Shown: in pieces, positions 9,030 to 18,474 of the stretch
Layout: each line of letters opens with the position of its first letter
How positions within the stretch are numbered: the stretch's first letter is position 1
Origin: Gemmatimonas sp.
GTDB lineage: Bacteria; Gemmatimonadota; Gemmatimonadetes; Gemmatimonadales; Gemmatimonadaceae
Assembly: GCA_023910675.1 (NCBI GenBank)
Contig: JAAVWC010000010.1
Location: 62,001 to 126,000, forward strand
Reading direction: 5' to 3'
Length of the DNA: 64,000 nucleotides
Notes under the pieces: model-generated
What the model saw: the letters and a program-made list of their open reading frames with translations, nothing else
Told to the model about the DNA's origin: nothing
Database searches by the model: none
Made by a program: the position numbers and the translations under genes

Positions 9030-9878
9030 TCACCCAAACCGCCCCGCCACATAGTCAGCCATGCGCGCATCGCGCGCCGCTTCAAACAGCTGCGGCGTGA
9101 GCCCGAACTCCACCAACTCGCCCATGAGCATGAAGCCGGAATGCGTGGACACGCGCTGCGCCTGTTGCATGTTGTGCGTCACCACGATGATCGCCCGCTC
9201 GCTGGCTAACCGCAGCATGAGCGCCTCGATGTGCTCCGTGGCCACCGGATCGAGCGCCGAACAGGGTTCGTCCATGAGCAACACCGACGGGCGCGTGGCC
9301 AGCGCCCGCGCAATGCACAGCCGCTGCTGCTGCTCCGGCGACAGTCGCAACGCCGACGTATGCAACCGGTCCTTCAGCGCCTCCCATAACCCCACGGCCT
9401 GCAGCATCTCTTCCACCAATACCGCGGCATCGCTGCGCGACAACGCGCCATGCAACCGCGGGCCATACGTGAGATTCTCCGCCACACTCAGCGGGAACGG
9501 GTTGGGACGCTGAAACACCATGCCCACCAATCGGCGTAACTCCTGCACCGGCAACTGCGCACCAAGCACATCATGCCCCGACACCTGCACCTGCCCTTGC
9601 ACCCGCACGTCGGGCATCAGATCATTCATCCGATTGATGCAGCGCAACAAGGTGGACTTGCCGCATCCGGACGGCCCGATCAATGCCGTAATGGTACGAT
9701 CCGGAATCTCCATCGAAACGGAGGGCAGCGCCTGAAACGTGCCGTAATGCAGATGCAGATCGCGCACCGCCACCGCCGTGGGTAACGCAGGCGCATCAGC
9801 CGGTGGCAGCACATACCGGTTGACCAGCCGCGTCATCCCCCGCTGTTGAAGTACTGGCATCGCGCTCGTCATCGTCAT
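9030..9878 (-). CDS. pstB: Phosphate ABC transporter ATP-binding protein PstB
   Basis: A full-length PstB (282 residues) with Walker [11 protein letters not shown]-loop [18 protein letters not shown], a signature [16 protein letters not shown], Walker [14 protein letters not shown] and an intact H-loop [12 protein letters not shown]. It energises high-affinity phosphate import at the inner membrane with PstS and the permeases. The signature reads LSPEQ rather than the common LSGGQ. It is the last gene of the minus-strand pst operon and overlaps the divergent paralogue upstream. An in-frame ATG at 9836 (MTRLVNRYV) is an alternative start that would shorten the overlap. This copy looks fully functional, unlike the one before it. 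Confidence 0.88.
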   Translation of the reverse strand: MTMTSAMPVLQQRGMTRLVNRYVLPPADAPALPTAVAVRDLHLHYGTFQALPSVSMEIPDRTITALIGPSGCGKSTLLRCINRMNDLMPDVRVQGQVQVSGHDVLGAQLPVQELRRLVGMVFQRPNPFPLSVAENLTYGPRLHGALSRSDAAVLVEEMLQAVGLWEALKDRLHTSALRLSPEQQQRLCIARALATRPSVLLMDEPCSALDPVATEHIEALMLRLASERAIIVVTHNMQQAQRVSTHSGFMLMGELVEFGLTPQLFEAARDARMADYVAGRFG

Positions 9879-10677
9879 CTCGGCCGAATTGACCCGCTAG
9901 ATAGGCGCGCGTCTTGGGGTGCGACGCCGCGTTGAAGAGATCGGATGCAGGCACGGTTTCAATGTGCTCGCCCATCGGAAAAACGCTTGTGGTATCGCAC
10001 ACCCGCTCCGCCTGCCGCATGGTGTTGGTCACCAGCACGAACGTGATATGCTCGCGCAGCGTACGCATGGTCTTTTCGATGCGCACCGTGGGAATGGGAT
10101 CCAACGCCGAACAGGGTTCATCCAGCAACACCACGCACGGATCCAGCGCCAGCGTCCGCGCCAGACACAGACGCTGCTGCCGTCCACCGGAGAGCTGCGT
10201 GCCCGACATCGTCAGACGCGAGGACACCTTGTCCTACATGTGCACTGCGCGCAGCGAACGCTCCACGAGGTCATCGAGCGCGGCCTTCTCCCGGATTCCG
10301 GCAATACGGGGACCATAGGCCACGTTGTCGTAAATGCTCCGCGGGAGCGGCTGCAGCGTGGCGAACACGATGCCCATCCGCCGGCGCAATCTGGCCAGCC
10401 CATGCGCATCCACCATCACGTCATCGCCGACGATGGTGGCGCCATCCAGCGTGACGCGCCCCTCCACCGATGCGCCGTCCAGCTCAACACTCATGCGATT
10501 CAACGTGCGCAAGAATGACGTCTTGCCGCTCCCCGCCGGCCCGATGATTCCGTGAATCATTCCCGGCGCGATGCGCAGTGACATGCGCTGCAGCGCGACG
10601 TGCGCCCCGTATTGAATGTGCAGATCATCAATCTCGAGCCCGCCGGCCCGCAGCGGTACCTGTATGACCGTCGTCAC
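9796..10677 (-). CDS. Divergent second PstB-like ATPase interrupted by an in-frame TAG
   Basis: It reads from GTG 10677, overlapping the pstA stop (GTGA), through [17 protein letters not shown], Walker [18 protein letters not shown] and Q-loop region [18 protein letters not shown], to SLRAVHM. An in-frame TAG (10234-10236) follows, then the same frame continues with [17 protein letters not shown], Walker [13 protein letters not shown] and [13 protein letters not shown]. In PstB a Trp usually stands where the TAG lies (ALWDEVKDRL). The H-loop His of the family (VTHNM) is replaced by Asn here. It is either a decaying duplicate, a sequencing substitution, or a read-through gene; its tail is Asp-rich (GRDDDDERD). 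Confidence 0.7.
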
Positions 10678-11427
10678 CGATACCGCCGCGTCATCCGATG
10701 CATCAGACTGTACGCCATGAGATTGAGCAGCAGTATCGTGACCACCAACACCGCCGCCGTACCGTACGCCTTCTGATCGGAGAGGCCTTCCATCGTGAGC
10801 GTGTAGAAGTGCACACTCATGGTTCGCGTCGATGAGAACAGTGACGTGGGCATCTCGAGCGCGACACCGACCGTGAAAATCACCGCAGCGGTTTCGCTGA
10901 TCGCGCGCCCTACGCCCAACACCACACCGGTCGCCCCCCCGGCGCGGCCACGGGCAACACGACGGTGCGAATGGCGTCCCACTTGCTGGCCCCCAACGAC
11001 TGTGCGACATGCCGAAACGCGCGTGGGACTACGCGTAGCGCCTCTTCGGCAGGGCGGATGATGGTGGGGAGAATCATCGCGCTGAGTGTCAGCCCACCAG
11101 AAAGAATGGACCAGCCCAGCCCCAGCGTCGTGACGAAAACTGCAAAACCGAACAGGCCGAAAATGATGGACGGCACACCGGCCAGACTTTCTGTACCGCT
11201 CCGGATGATCCGCGAGACTCGACCTTCCGCGGTGTACTCCGCAAGATAGATCGCGGCACCCAGCCCCACCGGTGTCGCCAGCAGTACTCCCGCTGCGGTG
11301 ACGTACAGTGTGCCGATGATCATGGGGAAGATGCCCCCTCGGCGCCTGAACGACTGGGGGCACTGCGGAGAAACGACCATGCCACCTGTGACAGGCCACG
11401 CTGCATCACGAACACGATGATGAGCAC
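10674..11427 (-). CDS. pstA: Phosphate ABC transporter permease PstA, frameshifted in G runs
   Basis: The joined frames give a polytopic permease: VVLIIVFVMQRGLSQVAWSF, GGIFPMIIGTLYVTAAGVL, SLAGVPSIIFGLFGFAVF, LSAMILPTIIRPAEEALRVV, the EAA-type loop ALRVVPRAFRHVAQSLGASK, AISETAAVIFTVG and the C-terminal ending [19 protein letters not shown] and HFYTL mark PstA rather than PstC. Two frame breaks, near 11332 and 10940, both fall in G runs on the coding strand and look like homopolymer miscounts. GTG 11427 is the probable start; the N-terminal part is shorter than usual. No pstC gene lies between this gene and pstS, which is abnormal for a pst operon. Confidence 0.7.
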
Positions 11428-11479
11428 GACCGTCTCAGGGCGTCAGCGAAACAGGAGCCAGTCCTTCGTCGCGAGCGAT

Positions 11480-12259
11480 CTACTGGCCACGTGGCGACAG
11501 TACGAAATCGAGAAACCGTCGCGCCGCACCACTCACCTCACCACGCGACACGAACAGAAACGGTCGCAGCAACCGGTATGCTCCGCTGGCAATCGTGACT
11601 TCCGAGGGCATGACCCCTTCGATGGCCAATGCCCGCACTCGCTCATCGACCTGACTGAACGTCACGTCACCGATGGCGTGCGGATCTTCGGCGACCATTT
11701 TTCGCAGGCCGCCGGAGTACGCCGTGACCAGCGCATGCGCATCGACGGACTGACCGGCCGTCAGCACCAGGTGCTCGAAAGCGTCGCGGGTGCCCGAACC
11801 ATCTTCGCGGGTAATGACGGTCACGGGTGCATCGACACCACCAAGGGTGCGCCACGACCGGATCTCACCGGTGTAGATCGCTCGCAGCTGTGCCAGTGAA
11901 AGGGCGCGCAGCGGATTCGTGGCATGAACCATGACGGCAATACCATCACGGGCCACTGTGATCGCATGCAGCCCGGTAGCTTCGTCCGCAGCGAGGGCAC
12001 GAGAACTCATATCCAGATGTGCGGTTCCTTCTCTTTCGGCGCGAATTCCCGCCGTCGAGCCACCAGCCGGCACCGTTACCTGACCAAGACCGGCCCCATC
12101 TGCATAAAGCTCCGCCCATCGTTCCGCGAAAGGCTGTACCGACGTGGATCCAGCCAACACGACATTCGCTGCCGGTGACGACCCGGCACCACCGCGAGCG
12201 CATGCCGTCGACCACAGCAAGCCACACACAACCGGGAGAAAGCGTACGATGAGACGCAT
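11480..12259 (-). CDS. pstS: Phosphate-binding lipoprotein PstS, last 14 residues cut off by an in-frame TAG
   Basis: A signal peptide with lipobox (LLWSTAC, Cys about 20) is followed by a PstS fold: VVLAGSTSVQPFAERWAELY, the phosphate-loop PAGGSTAGI, SSRALAADE, ISTGE-like AIYTGEIRSW and VITREDGSGTRDAF. The frame ends FVLSPRGQ then TAG (11480-11482), but the same frame continues with IARDEGLAPVSLTP and a TGA at 11435-11437, matching the usual PstS tail after SPxGQ. It captures periplasmic phosphate for the Pst transporter. It leads the minus-strand operon pstS-pstA-pstB-pstB. No Pho box could be identified with confidence upstream. Confidence 0.8.
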   Translation of the reverse strand: MRLIVRFLPVVCGLLWSTACARGGAGSSPAANVVLAGSTSVQPFAERWAELYADGAGLGQVTVPAGGSTAGIRAEREGTAHLDMSSRALAADEATGLHAITVARDGIAVMVHATNPLRALSLAQLRAIYTGEIRSWRTLGGVDAPVTVITREDGSGTRDAFEHLVLTAGQSVDAHALVTAYSGGLRKMVAEDPHAIGDVTFSQVDERVRALAIEGVMPSEVTIASGAYRLLRPFLFVSRGEVSGAARRFLDFVLSPRGQ

Positions 12260-12424
12260 CTTCTAGCATACCGGACAAATCGCATCCCACAGCACACCGG
12301 ACGGCACGAATGGGTCACCGAGCCTATCGCCGCGCTCGGTTTCGCCGTTGTCCCGCCATGTGAACGGAGAACGCCCACCAGCACTCTGCTCGCACTCGGC
12401 GCTTCTCTCCTCCATACTTGGCCC

Positions 12425-15130
12425 ATGTCCTCGCGCGAAACCACGATGACTGCCCGCTCTTCCGGCACACCGCCCTCCGATCCGTGGCACACTGTCTCCG
12501 CGTCGGCCACCGTGGACTTGCTGCACACGGATGTGCAAGGCGGCCTCAGCAGCGCCGATATTGCCCGTCTCCGTGCCGAGTACGGGGACAACGTGCTCGA
12601 AGCAGCCGTCAGGCGCGGGCCACTCCGCATGCTGGTGGCACAATTCACCGACGTCATGGTGCTGGTGCTGTTGGCCGCAGCCGGGATCGCCGCACTGGTT
12701 GGCGAGCCGGAAGATATCATCGCGATCATCGCGATAGTCATTCTCAATGCGACACTTGGCTTCGTACAGGAATACCGAGCGGAGAAGGCGATGGCCGCCT
12801 TGGGGGCTATGGCCGCCGCGTCCGCCCGAGTACGTCGGGACGGTACAGAGCAGACGATTCCTCCCCATGAATTGGTGCCAGGTGATATCGTGTTGCTCGA
12901 CGCAGGTACCGTGGTCCCTGCTGACCTGCGTCTCCTCGAAGTGTCGCAACTGAGCGTCGAGGAAGCTGCACTCACCGGTGAGTCGCTGCCGGTGCAGAAG
13001 GTCATTGCTCCACATACCGATCCTGCCGCCCCGTTGGGTGACCGTACGGCCATGGTGTACAAGGGCACCAACATCGCCAGCGGTCGCGGCCTTGGCGTGG
13101 TGGTCGGCACCGGCATGCAGACGGAACTCGGCCGCATCGCCGCGCTGCTCCAGAATGACACGCAGCTCCAGACGCCGCTCCAGCAGCGCCTCACGTCACT
13201 CGGCCGATGGCTCGCCCTCACGGTACTCATCGTGTGCGTGGCGATTTTCGCGACCGGAATGATTCGTGGTGAACCTGTTGTTCTCATGTTCATGACCGCC
13301 GTGAGCCTTGCGGTCGCGGCCATTCCCGAAGCGCTCCCCGCTGTCATTACCGTGTCGCTCGCGCTCGGCGCGCGGCGCATGGTGCAACACCATGCCCTCA
13401 TTCGTCGCTTGCCAGCGGTGGAAACACTCGGATCGGTCACGTACGTCTGTACTGACAAGACCGGCACGCTGACCGAGAACCGCATGCACGTCGATACGAT
13501 ACGCACGGTCGATGATGAGCCCGGCGCATCGTTGGCGACCACAGTACCGCTGCACGAGGTGCCGCTCACCTTTTCCGAAGCGTTAACACTCTGCACCGAC
13601 GTCAATGCTGCTGCCGACGGTGCGTTGGTGGGCGATCCCACCGAAACGGCATTGGTGCGTTGGGCCGCTGAGCAGGGTGTGGACGCCTCAGGGCTACATG
13701 CGCAGTGGCCACGTAACGGCGAAATACCCTTCTCGTCGGAGCGGGCACGCATGACCACCGTCCACGCGACGGCTGATGGTGCCTACCGCGTGGCCTGCAC
13801 CAAAGGCGCACCGGAACGCGTGATCCCGGCGTGTGCCAGAATGTGGCAAAAAGGTACCCTCGTTCCCATCGACGCCGCGAGTGTACTCGCACACGCCGAT
13901 ACGATGGCCGCGAGTGGCTTGCGTGTGCTGGCCATAGCCATGAACTGTGATCATCAGCCGGCCACAGCAGCCATCGAGCCACTCGAGGAGCAACAGGTAT
14001 TGCTTGCATTGGTGGGACTGCTCGATCCACCGCGAGACGAAGCGCGCGACGCCGTACGTACCTGTCATGCCGCTGGCATTCGCGTGGTGATGATTACCGG
14101 AGATCATCCGGCCACGGCGCGTGCCATCGCGTCCCGTCTGGGAATCATCGGGGAGGACCAGGGAGATCAGGAGGTCCTCACGGGGGCCGCCCTGCAAGCG
14201 CTCGATGATGACACGTTACTGACCCGTGTGGAGCATGCCCGTGTGTACGCGCGAGTGACTCCGGAAGACAAACTGCGCATTGTCACGGCGCTCCAGTCGC
14301 GCGGCGAATATGCGGCGATGACCGGCGATGGCGTGAACGACGCACCGGCCCTCAAGCGTGCGAACATCGGTATCGCGATGGGACGAGGCGGCACCGATGT
14401 GGCCCGCGAGGCAGCGGACATGGTGCTGCTGGATGACAACTTTGCCACCATCGTAGTGGCCGTGCGCGAAGGTCGGCGCATTTACGACAACATCCGGCGC
14501 TTTGTCCGTTTCGTGTTGTCGACCAACGCCGGAGAAATCTGGACGCTGTTTCTGGCACCGCTCATCGGCTTGCCACTCCCCCTGCTCCCCATTCACATTC
14601 TGTGGATGAATCTGGTGACCGACGGTCTGCCGGGCCTCACCCTCTCAGCGGAACCCGCTGAGGCCGACATCATGCAACGTCCGCCACGGCCCCCGCGCGA
14701 AAGCATTCTGGCGCACGGATTGTGGCAGCACGCCGTGTGGGTGGGACTGCTCATGGCAGCTCTGGCGCTTGGCACGCAAGCTTGGACCATTCGCACTGGC
14801 AATGGACACTGGCAAACGATGACCTTTACCGTGCTGACGCTTTCGCAGCTCACACATGTCCTGGCCATTCGCTCCGAACGAACGTCGCTCTTTCGTCTGG
14901 GGGTAATGAGCAATCCCCTGCTCTTGTTGGCCGTCGTGGTGTCGCTTGGTCTTCAGTTGGCCATCATTTACGTACCAGCGCTGAATGCGCTGTTCAAAAC
15001 CGCGCCGATCACGCCGGGCGAACTGGTGTTGTGCCTGGTCATCTCGTCCGTGGTGTTCTTCGCTGTAGAACTGGAGAAGTACCTGGTCCGTCGCCGAGGA
15101 TTGTATGCCGACCCTGCTCGTACCCCTTGA
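12425..15130 (+). CDS. P2A-type calcium-transporting P-type ATPase
   Basis: A 901-residue cation pump complete in all motifs: TGES (184-187, actuator), IPEALP in membrane helix 4, DKTGTLT with phosphorylated Asp344, KGAPE in the nucleotide domain, MTGDGVNDAP hinge, STNAGE in helix 5 and NLVTDGLP in helix 6. The helix 4, 5 and 6 residues match those forming both Ca2+ sites in SERCA-type pumps, so Ca2+ export (possibly with Mn2+) is the likely task at the inner membrane. Ten hydrophobic helices are expected and visible in the right places. It overlaps the next gene by 26 bases and heads a cation-handling operon. Confidence 0.88.
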   Translation: MSSRETTMTARSSGTPPSDPWHTVSASATVDLLHTDVQGGLSSADIARLRAEYGDNVLEAAVRRGPLRMLVAQFTDVMVLVLLAAAGIAALVGEPEDIIAIIAIVILNATLGFVQEYRAEKAMAALGAMAAASARVRRDGTEQTIPPHELVPGDIVLLDAGTVVPADLRLLEVSQLSVEEAALTGESLPVQKVIAPHTDPAAPLGDRTAMVYKGTNIASGRGLGVVVGTGMQTELGRIAALLQNDTQLQTPLQQRLTSLGRWLALTVLIVCVAIFATGMIRGEPVVLMFMTAVSLAVAAIPEALPAVITVSLALGARRMVQHHALIRRLPAVETLGSVTYVCTDKTGTLTENRMHVDTIRTVDDEPGASLATTVPLHEVPLTFSEALTLCTDVNAAADGALVGDPTETALVRWAAEQGVDASGLHAQWPRNGEIPFSSERARMTTVHATADGAYRVACTKGAPERVIPACARMWQKGTLVPIDAASVLAHADTMAASGLRVLAIAMNCDHQPATAAIEPLEEQQVLLALVGLLDPPRDEARDAVRTCHAAGIRVVMITGDHPATARAIASRLGIIGEDQGDQEVLTGAALQALDDDTLLTRVEHARVYARVTPEDKLRIVTALQSRGEYAAMTGDGVNDAPALKRANIGIAMGRGGTDVAREAADMVLLDDNFATIVVAVREGRRIYDNIRRFVRFVLSTNAGEIWTLFLAPLIGLPLPLLPIHILWMNLVTDGLPGLTLSAEPAEADIMQRPPRPPRESILAHGLWQHAVWVGLLMAALALGTQAWTIRTGNGHWQTMTFTVLTLSQLTHVLAIRSERTSLFRLGVMSNPLLLLAVVVSLGLQLAIIYVPALNALFKTAPITPGELVLCLVISSVVFFAVELEKYLVRRRGLYADPARTP

Positions 15131-16046
15131 TGGATCGCCACTGGCCGAAGCGGTCCTTCCCGTTGCGATCGGCCTCGCGCGCCACATGCACGCCACGCTG
15201 TGCTTGACCAGCGTATTGGAGCTGTCGCCCTGGCGCTACGCCACTGGTGGAGCTCCTCTCGCAGAGACGCAGCTGGTTCGGGAGCATCAGGCCGAGTGGC
15301 GAACGGCGATTTCCCGCTACCTCGATGGCTGGCACGAGCGCATCGCGGCACTCCCCGATGCACCAGAGGTGACGACCAGCATCGTTGCCGGTCCGGTGGT
15401 CGAATGCCTCTTGCAGCATGCGCTCGACGTGAAGGCCACCGTGATTGTGCTGACCACGCACGGTCGTGGCGGCATCTCCGGTGTGTGGATGGGATCGATT
15501 ACCGAGGCCCTCGTGCGACAGGCGCCCGTACCGGTATTGGCCGTCCGCCCAGGACCGCAGGACACCCCCGAAACGGAGGCGCTTTCCACGTGGACCCCGC
15601 GCCGTGTCCTCGTGCCGCTGGACGGGACACTCAATGGCGAGCAGGTGCTGACGCCCTTGCGGTCCTGTCTCGGCGACGCGCCGGAATACGTGCTGATGCG
15701 CGCCGTGTCGCCGCTGGCCCCGATCCTGCGCGCGATTGCCACGGGCGAGGAATACGAACGGGATCTCGTGCAGCAGCGAGGCCGGGTCGCCGAGTATCTC
15801 ACGGGGACAGAAGCGCGACTCCGTGCGACGGGATTGAACGTATCGCATTGTGCGCATGTCGAACTGGATCCCCCGCGCGGCATCAACGATTGCGCCGTCG
15901 GGTACAACGTTGATTTGATCGCCTTGGCCACGCATGGTCGTGGACCCGTGGGACGTTTCCTGCTTGGCAGCGTGGCCGACAAGGTGTTGCGAACCGCCGA
16001 CCGCCCCGTGCTGCTCTTTCGCATAGTCGCTCCTGAGTCCTCGTGA
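15105..16046 (+). CDS. Tandem-domain universal stress protein (UspA family)
   Basis: 313 residues with two Usp domains. The first starts MPTLLVPLDGSPLAEAVLP and ends in the nucleotide-loop type signature TTHGRGGISGVWMGSITEAL with VPVLAV. The second starts RRVLVPLDGTLNGEQVL and ends ATHGRGPVGRFLLGSVADKV with RPVLLF. The G-x2-G-x9-G-(S/T) loop of ATP-binding Usps is present in both (second: GRGPVGRFLLGS). Such proteins are cytosolic stress factors. The start lies inside the ATPase gene (26-base overlap) and the stop overlaps the exchanger start, so all three are likely co-translated; a regulatory link to cation transport is inferred from that alone. Confidence 0.87.
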   Translation: MPTLLVPLDGSPLAEAVLPVAIGLARHMHATLCLTSVLELSPWRYATGGAPLAETQLVREHQAEWRTAISRYLDGWHERIAALPDAPEVTTSIVAGPVVECLLQHALDVKATVIVLTTHGRGGISGVWMGSITEALVRQAPVPVLAVRPGPQDTPETEALSTWTPRRVLVPLDGTLNGEQVLTPLRSCLGDAPEYVLMRAVSPLAPILRAIATGEEYERDLVQQRGRVAEYLTGTEARLRATGLNVSHCAHVELDPPRGINDCAVGYNVDLIALATHGRGPVGRFLLGSVADKVLRTADRPVLLFRIVAPESS

Positions 16047-17068
16047 TGCTGGGCGGACTGCTGCTGCGGTTCGTGATTGCGGCGGTGATCGTCATCGCTG
16101 CCGGAACAGTACTGGCACGCAGTGGCGATGTGATTGCCGCGCGCACCAGGCTCGGGGGCGCGTGGGTAGGCTCCATCTTTCTGGCGTTGGCCACGTCGCT
16201 CCCCGAGATCACGACCGACATAGCGGCTGTCCGTATGGGGGCCGTCGATCTGGCAGTGGGCGATTTGTTCGGAAGCAGTATGGCGAACATGCTCATTCTG
16301 GCGCTGATCAGTCTTGCGCCGGCTGGCGTGGATCTGTTCCGGCGCGCCGCGCTCGATCATGTGCTATACGCCTGCCTTGCCATTGTCATGACGCTGTTGG
16401 CTGCCATGGCACTGCAGACGCGCGCCACGATCACGGTGGCGGGTATTGGCGTCAGCTCGTTGATTCTCGTTGGGACGTACGTCGTCACGTCGAGTCTGGC
16501 CTTCCGACACAGCACCGTGACCAAGGAAGCCGGGGAGGTGGCGGAGATGGGCCACACCGGCGATACCGCCTCTCGAGTACATGCTCCCGCCATGTCCTTG
16601 CAGCGGGCGATCCTGCAGTTCCTTGGGGGGGCTGCGGTCGTAGTGCTTGTTGCGCCGCAATTTGCGCACGCGGCCGAAGGGCTGGCCGACGTGAGTGGTG
16701 TTGGACGAACCTTCGTCGGGACGTGGTTGGTGGGGCTCTCCACGTCGCTCCCGGAATTGGTGACGTCATTGGCTGCGGTCCGTTTGCGTGCCTATGACCT
16801 GGCGGTGGGGAATCTGTTCGGCAGCAACGCCATGAACATGACGATCTTCGCATGGCTGGACGTCGTGAATGGTGGCGTACCGGTGCTCTCCGTGGCCTCC
16901 CCGGCGCACCTGCTGACAGCGTTGGTCGCCACACTGTTGACGACGCTGGCGCTGGGCACATTGGTGCTGCGCGTCAAACGGGTCACCGGTGCGCGCGAGC
17001 CCGGCAGTCTGCTCATCGTGGCGGGCTACGTGTGCGGTCTCGCCCTGTTGTTCTGGCACACGCGGTGA
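16043..17068 (+). CDS. Calcium/cation antiporter of the CaCA family (YrbG-like)
   Basis: 341 residues with two inverted alpha-repeats, the hallmark of Ca2+/cation exchangers. The first is GSIFLALATSLPEITTDIAA with DLAVGDLFGSSMANM; the second is GLSTSLPELVTSLAA with DLAVGNLFGSNAMNM. The acidic residue in TSLPE of each repeat binds the cation in the family. About ten membrane helices are seen. It starts at GTG 16043 overlapping the Usp stop (GTGA). With the Ca2+ pump two genes upstream it makes a primary plus secondary cation-export pair. The exact ion (Ca2+, Na+ or K+) is not certain from sequence. Confidence 0.87.
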   Translation: MMLGGLLLRFVIAAVIVIAAGTVLARSGDVIAARTRLGGAWVGSIFLALATSLPEITTDIAAVRMGAVDLAVGDLFGSSMANMLILALISLAPAGVDLFRRAALDHVLYACLAIVMTLLAAMALQTRATITVAGIGVSSLILVGTYVVTSSLAFRHSTVTKEAGEVAEMGHTGDTASRVHAPAMSLQRAILQFLGGAAVVVLVAPQFAHAAEGLADVSGVGRTFVGTWLVGLSTSLPELVTSLAAVRLRAYDLAVGNLFGSNAMNMTIFAWLDVVNGGVPVLSVASPAHLLTALVATLLTTLALGTLVLRVKRVTGAREPGSLLIVAGYVCGLALLFWHTR

Positions 17069-18358
17069 TCTCCTTCGTGCGCGCCGTGGTGAACGCCGCG
17101 TATTCGGCCCGACGGTTTGCGCTATGGTGTCAGGTCATTGCCCTCGTGCTCAGCGCCGCGTGTGGCAGTGCTTCCCGCGAGACTCCGGCGGCGCTGCAGC
17201 CGCCCGCTTCAGCCAACGCCACCGTCCTCATCTCGCTCGATGGCTTCCGCGCCGATTACATCACGCGTCCGGCAGCGGTGCGCTTGCGCGAACTCGCCGC
17301 GCGCGGCACACGCGCCGAACGACTCATTCCCGCCTTCCCCAGCAAGACATTCCCCAATCACTACACCATCGTCACCGGGCTCTATCCAGAGCATCACGGC
17401 ATCGTGGCCAACACGATGCGTGACGAACGCATCGGCACGACGTTCACCATTACCGACACGCGCATTGCGCGCGATCCGCGCTGGTGGGGCGGCGAGCCCA
17501 TTTGGAACACCGCCGAACGACAGGGGGTGCGCACCGCCAACATGTTCTGGCCCGGCAGTGACTACGCCATCAACGGGCGGTATCCCACGTACTATACGCC
17601 GTACGATGGCCGTATTCCCAATCGTGCGCGTGTGCAACGCGTGCTCGACTGGCTCTCCATGCCCGCCGCTACGGCACCGCGCTTCATCACGCTCTACTTC
17701 AGTACCACTGACGACGTGGGGCACAAGCACGGTCCGCTCACCGCGCCGGTGGACACCGCCATCGCGCACGTCGATTCGCTCATTGGCATGCTCACCGATG
17801 GACTCGCGGCGCGACAGCTCACACATCGCGTGAATCTCGTGGTCGTCTCCGATCATGGCATGACCGAGATCGACAGCACGCGTGTCATTCGTCTCGACGA
17901 GTATGTGAACCTCGACGACATGGACGTCGTGGACTGGATGCCCGTGACCGCCGTGACTCCCAAGCCCGGTAAACTGGCCACCGTGTATACGGCACTCCGT
18001 CGGGTGCCACACCTGCAGGTCTTTCACAAGGACAGCGTGCCCGACGCGCTTTCATTATCGCGCCCATCCGCGCATCACGCCGCTCGTGCTGCTCGCCGAC
18101 GAAGGGTGGACGATCTCCAGTACTGAGCGCGTGCAGAAGTCCGGCCCACCGGTGGGCGGCACCCACGGCTACGACAACGCGCTCGTCAGTATGGGGGCGC
18201 TCTTTGTCGCCGCCGGCCCGGACATTCAGCACGGCCGCGTCATCGCCCCCGTGGCCAACGTGCATGTATACCCGCTGCTCACGCACTTGCTCGGCGTGCG
18301 CGCCGCGCCGTCGGATGGATCGCTGGACGCGATGCGTGCGGTGCTGCGGGTGCCGTGA
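17065..18358 (+). CDS. Lipoprotein type I phosphodiesterase/nucleotide pyrophosphatase, one frameshift
   Basis: It starts at GTG 17065 overlapping the exchanger stop, with a lipobox (IALVLSAAC). The alkaline-phosphatase fold of ENPP enzymes is clear: VLISLDGFRADYI (metal Asp), FPSKTFPNHYTIVTGLYPEH (catalytic Thr in KTFPNH), STTDDVGHKHG (metal Asp and His), VVVSDHGMTEI and GTHGYDN. These zinc enzymes hydrolyse nucleotide or lipid phosphodiesters outside the cell membrane. Frame 1 runs off after VPDALSLS near 18050; one base later the protein goes on with HYRAHPRITPLVLLADEGW to 18358. The break is probably an indel, since GTHGYDN is only met after it. Confidence 0.8.
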
Positions 18359-18369
18359 CTTCGGTATGT

Positions 18370-18451
18370 TCCGGCGGTTAACGGACTACGGGACGAGCCC
18401 TCAGTAGGAAGAACGTAAGGGCTATATCCGCGGCCCGTGAACCAACGGGCC
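18370..18451. repeat. Short copy of palindromic repeat family 2 with terminator-like hairpin
   Basis: This sits between the phosphodiesterase stop and the PYP gene (convergent). The left arm TCCGGCGG...AGCCCTCAG and right arm AGGGCT...CGGCCCGT match the arms of the longer element at 60121-60342. Inside, GGCCCGT (18432-18438) pairs with ACGGGCC (18445-18451) around a six-base loop, and AGCCCT pairs with AGGGCT. It may end transcription from both sides; this is inferred from position and pairing. Confidence 0.65.
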
Positions 18452-18474
18452 AATCACCCCCCGACACAGACCGC

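Noticed and set aside
12076-13758. A 560-codon minus-strand Ser/Arg-rich open frame
   Set aside because: Antisense to the Ca2+ ATPase; composition is that of a complementary-strand shadow.
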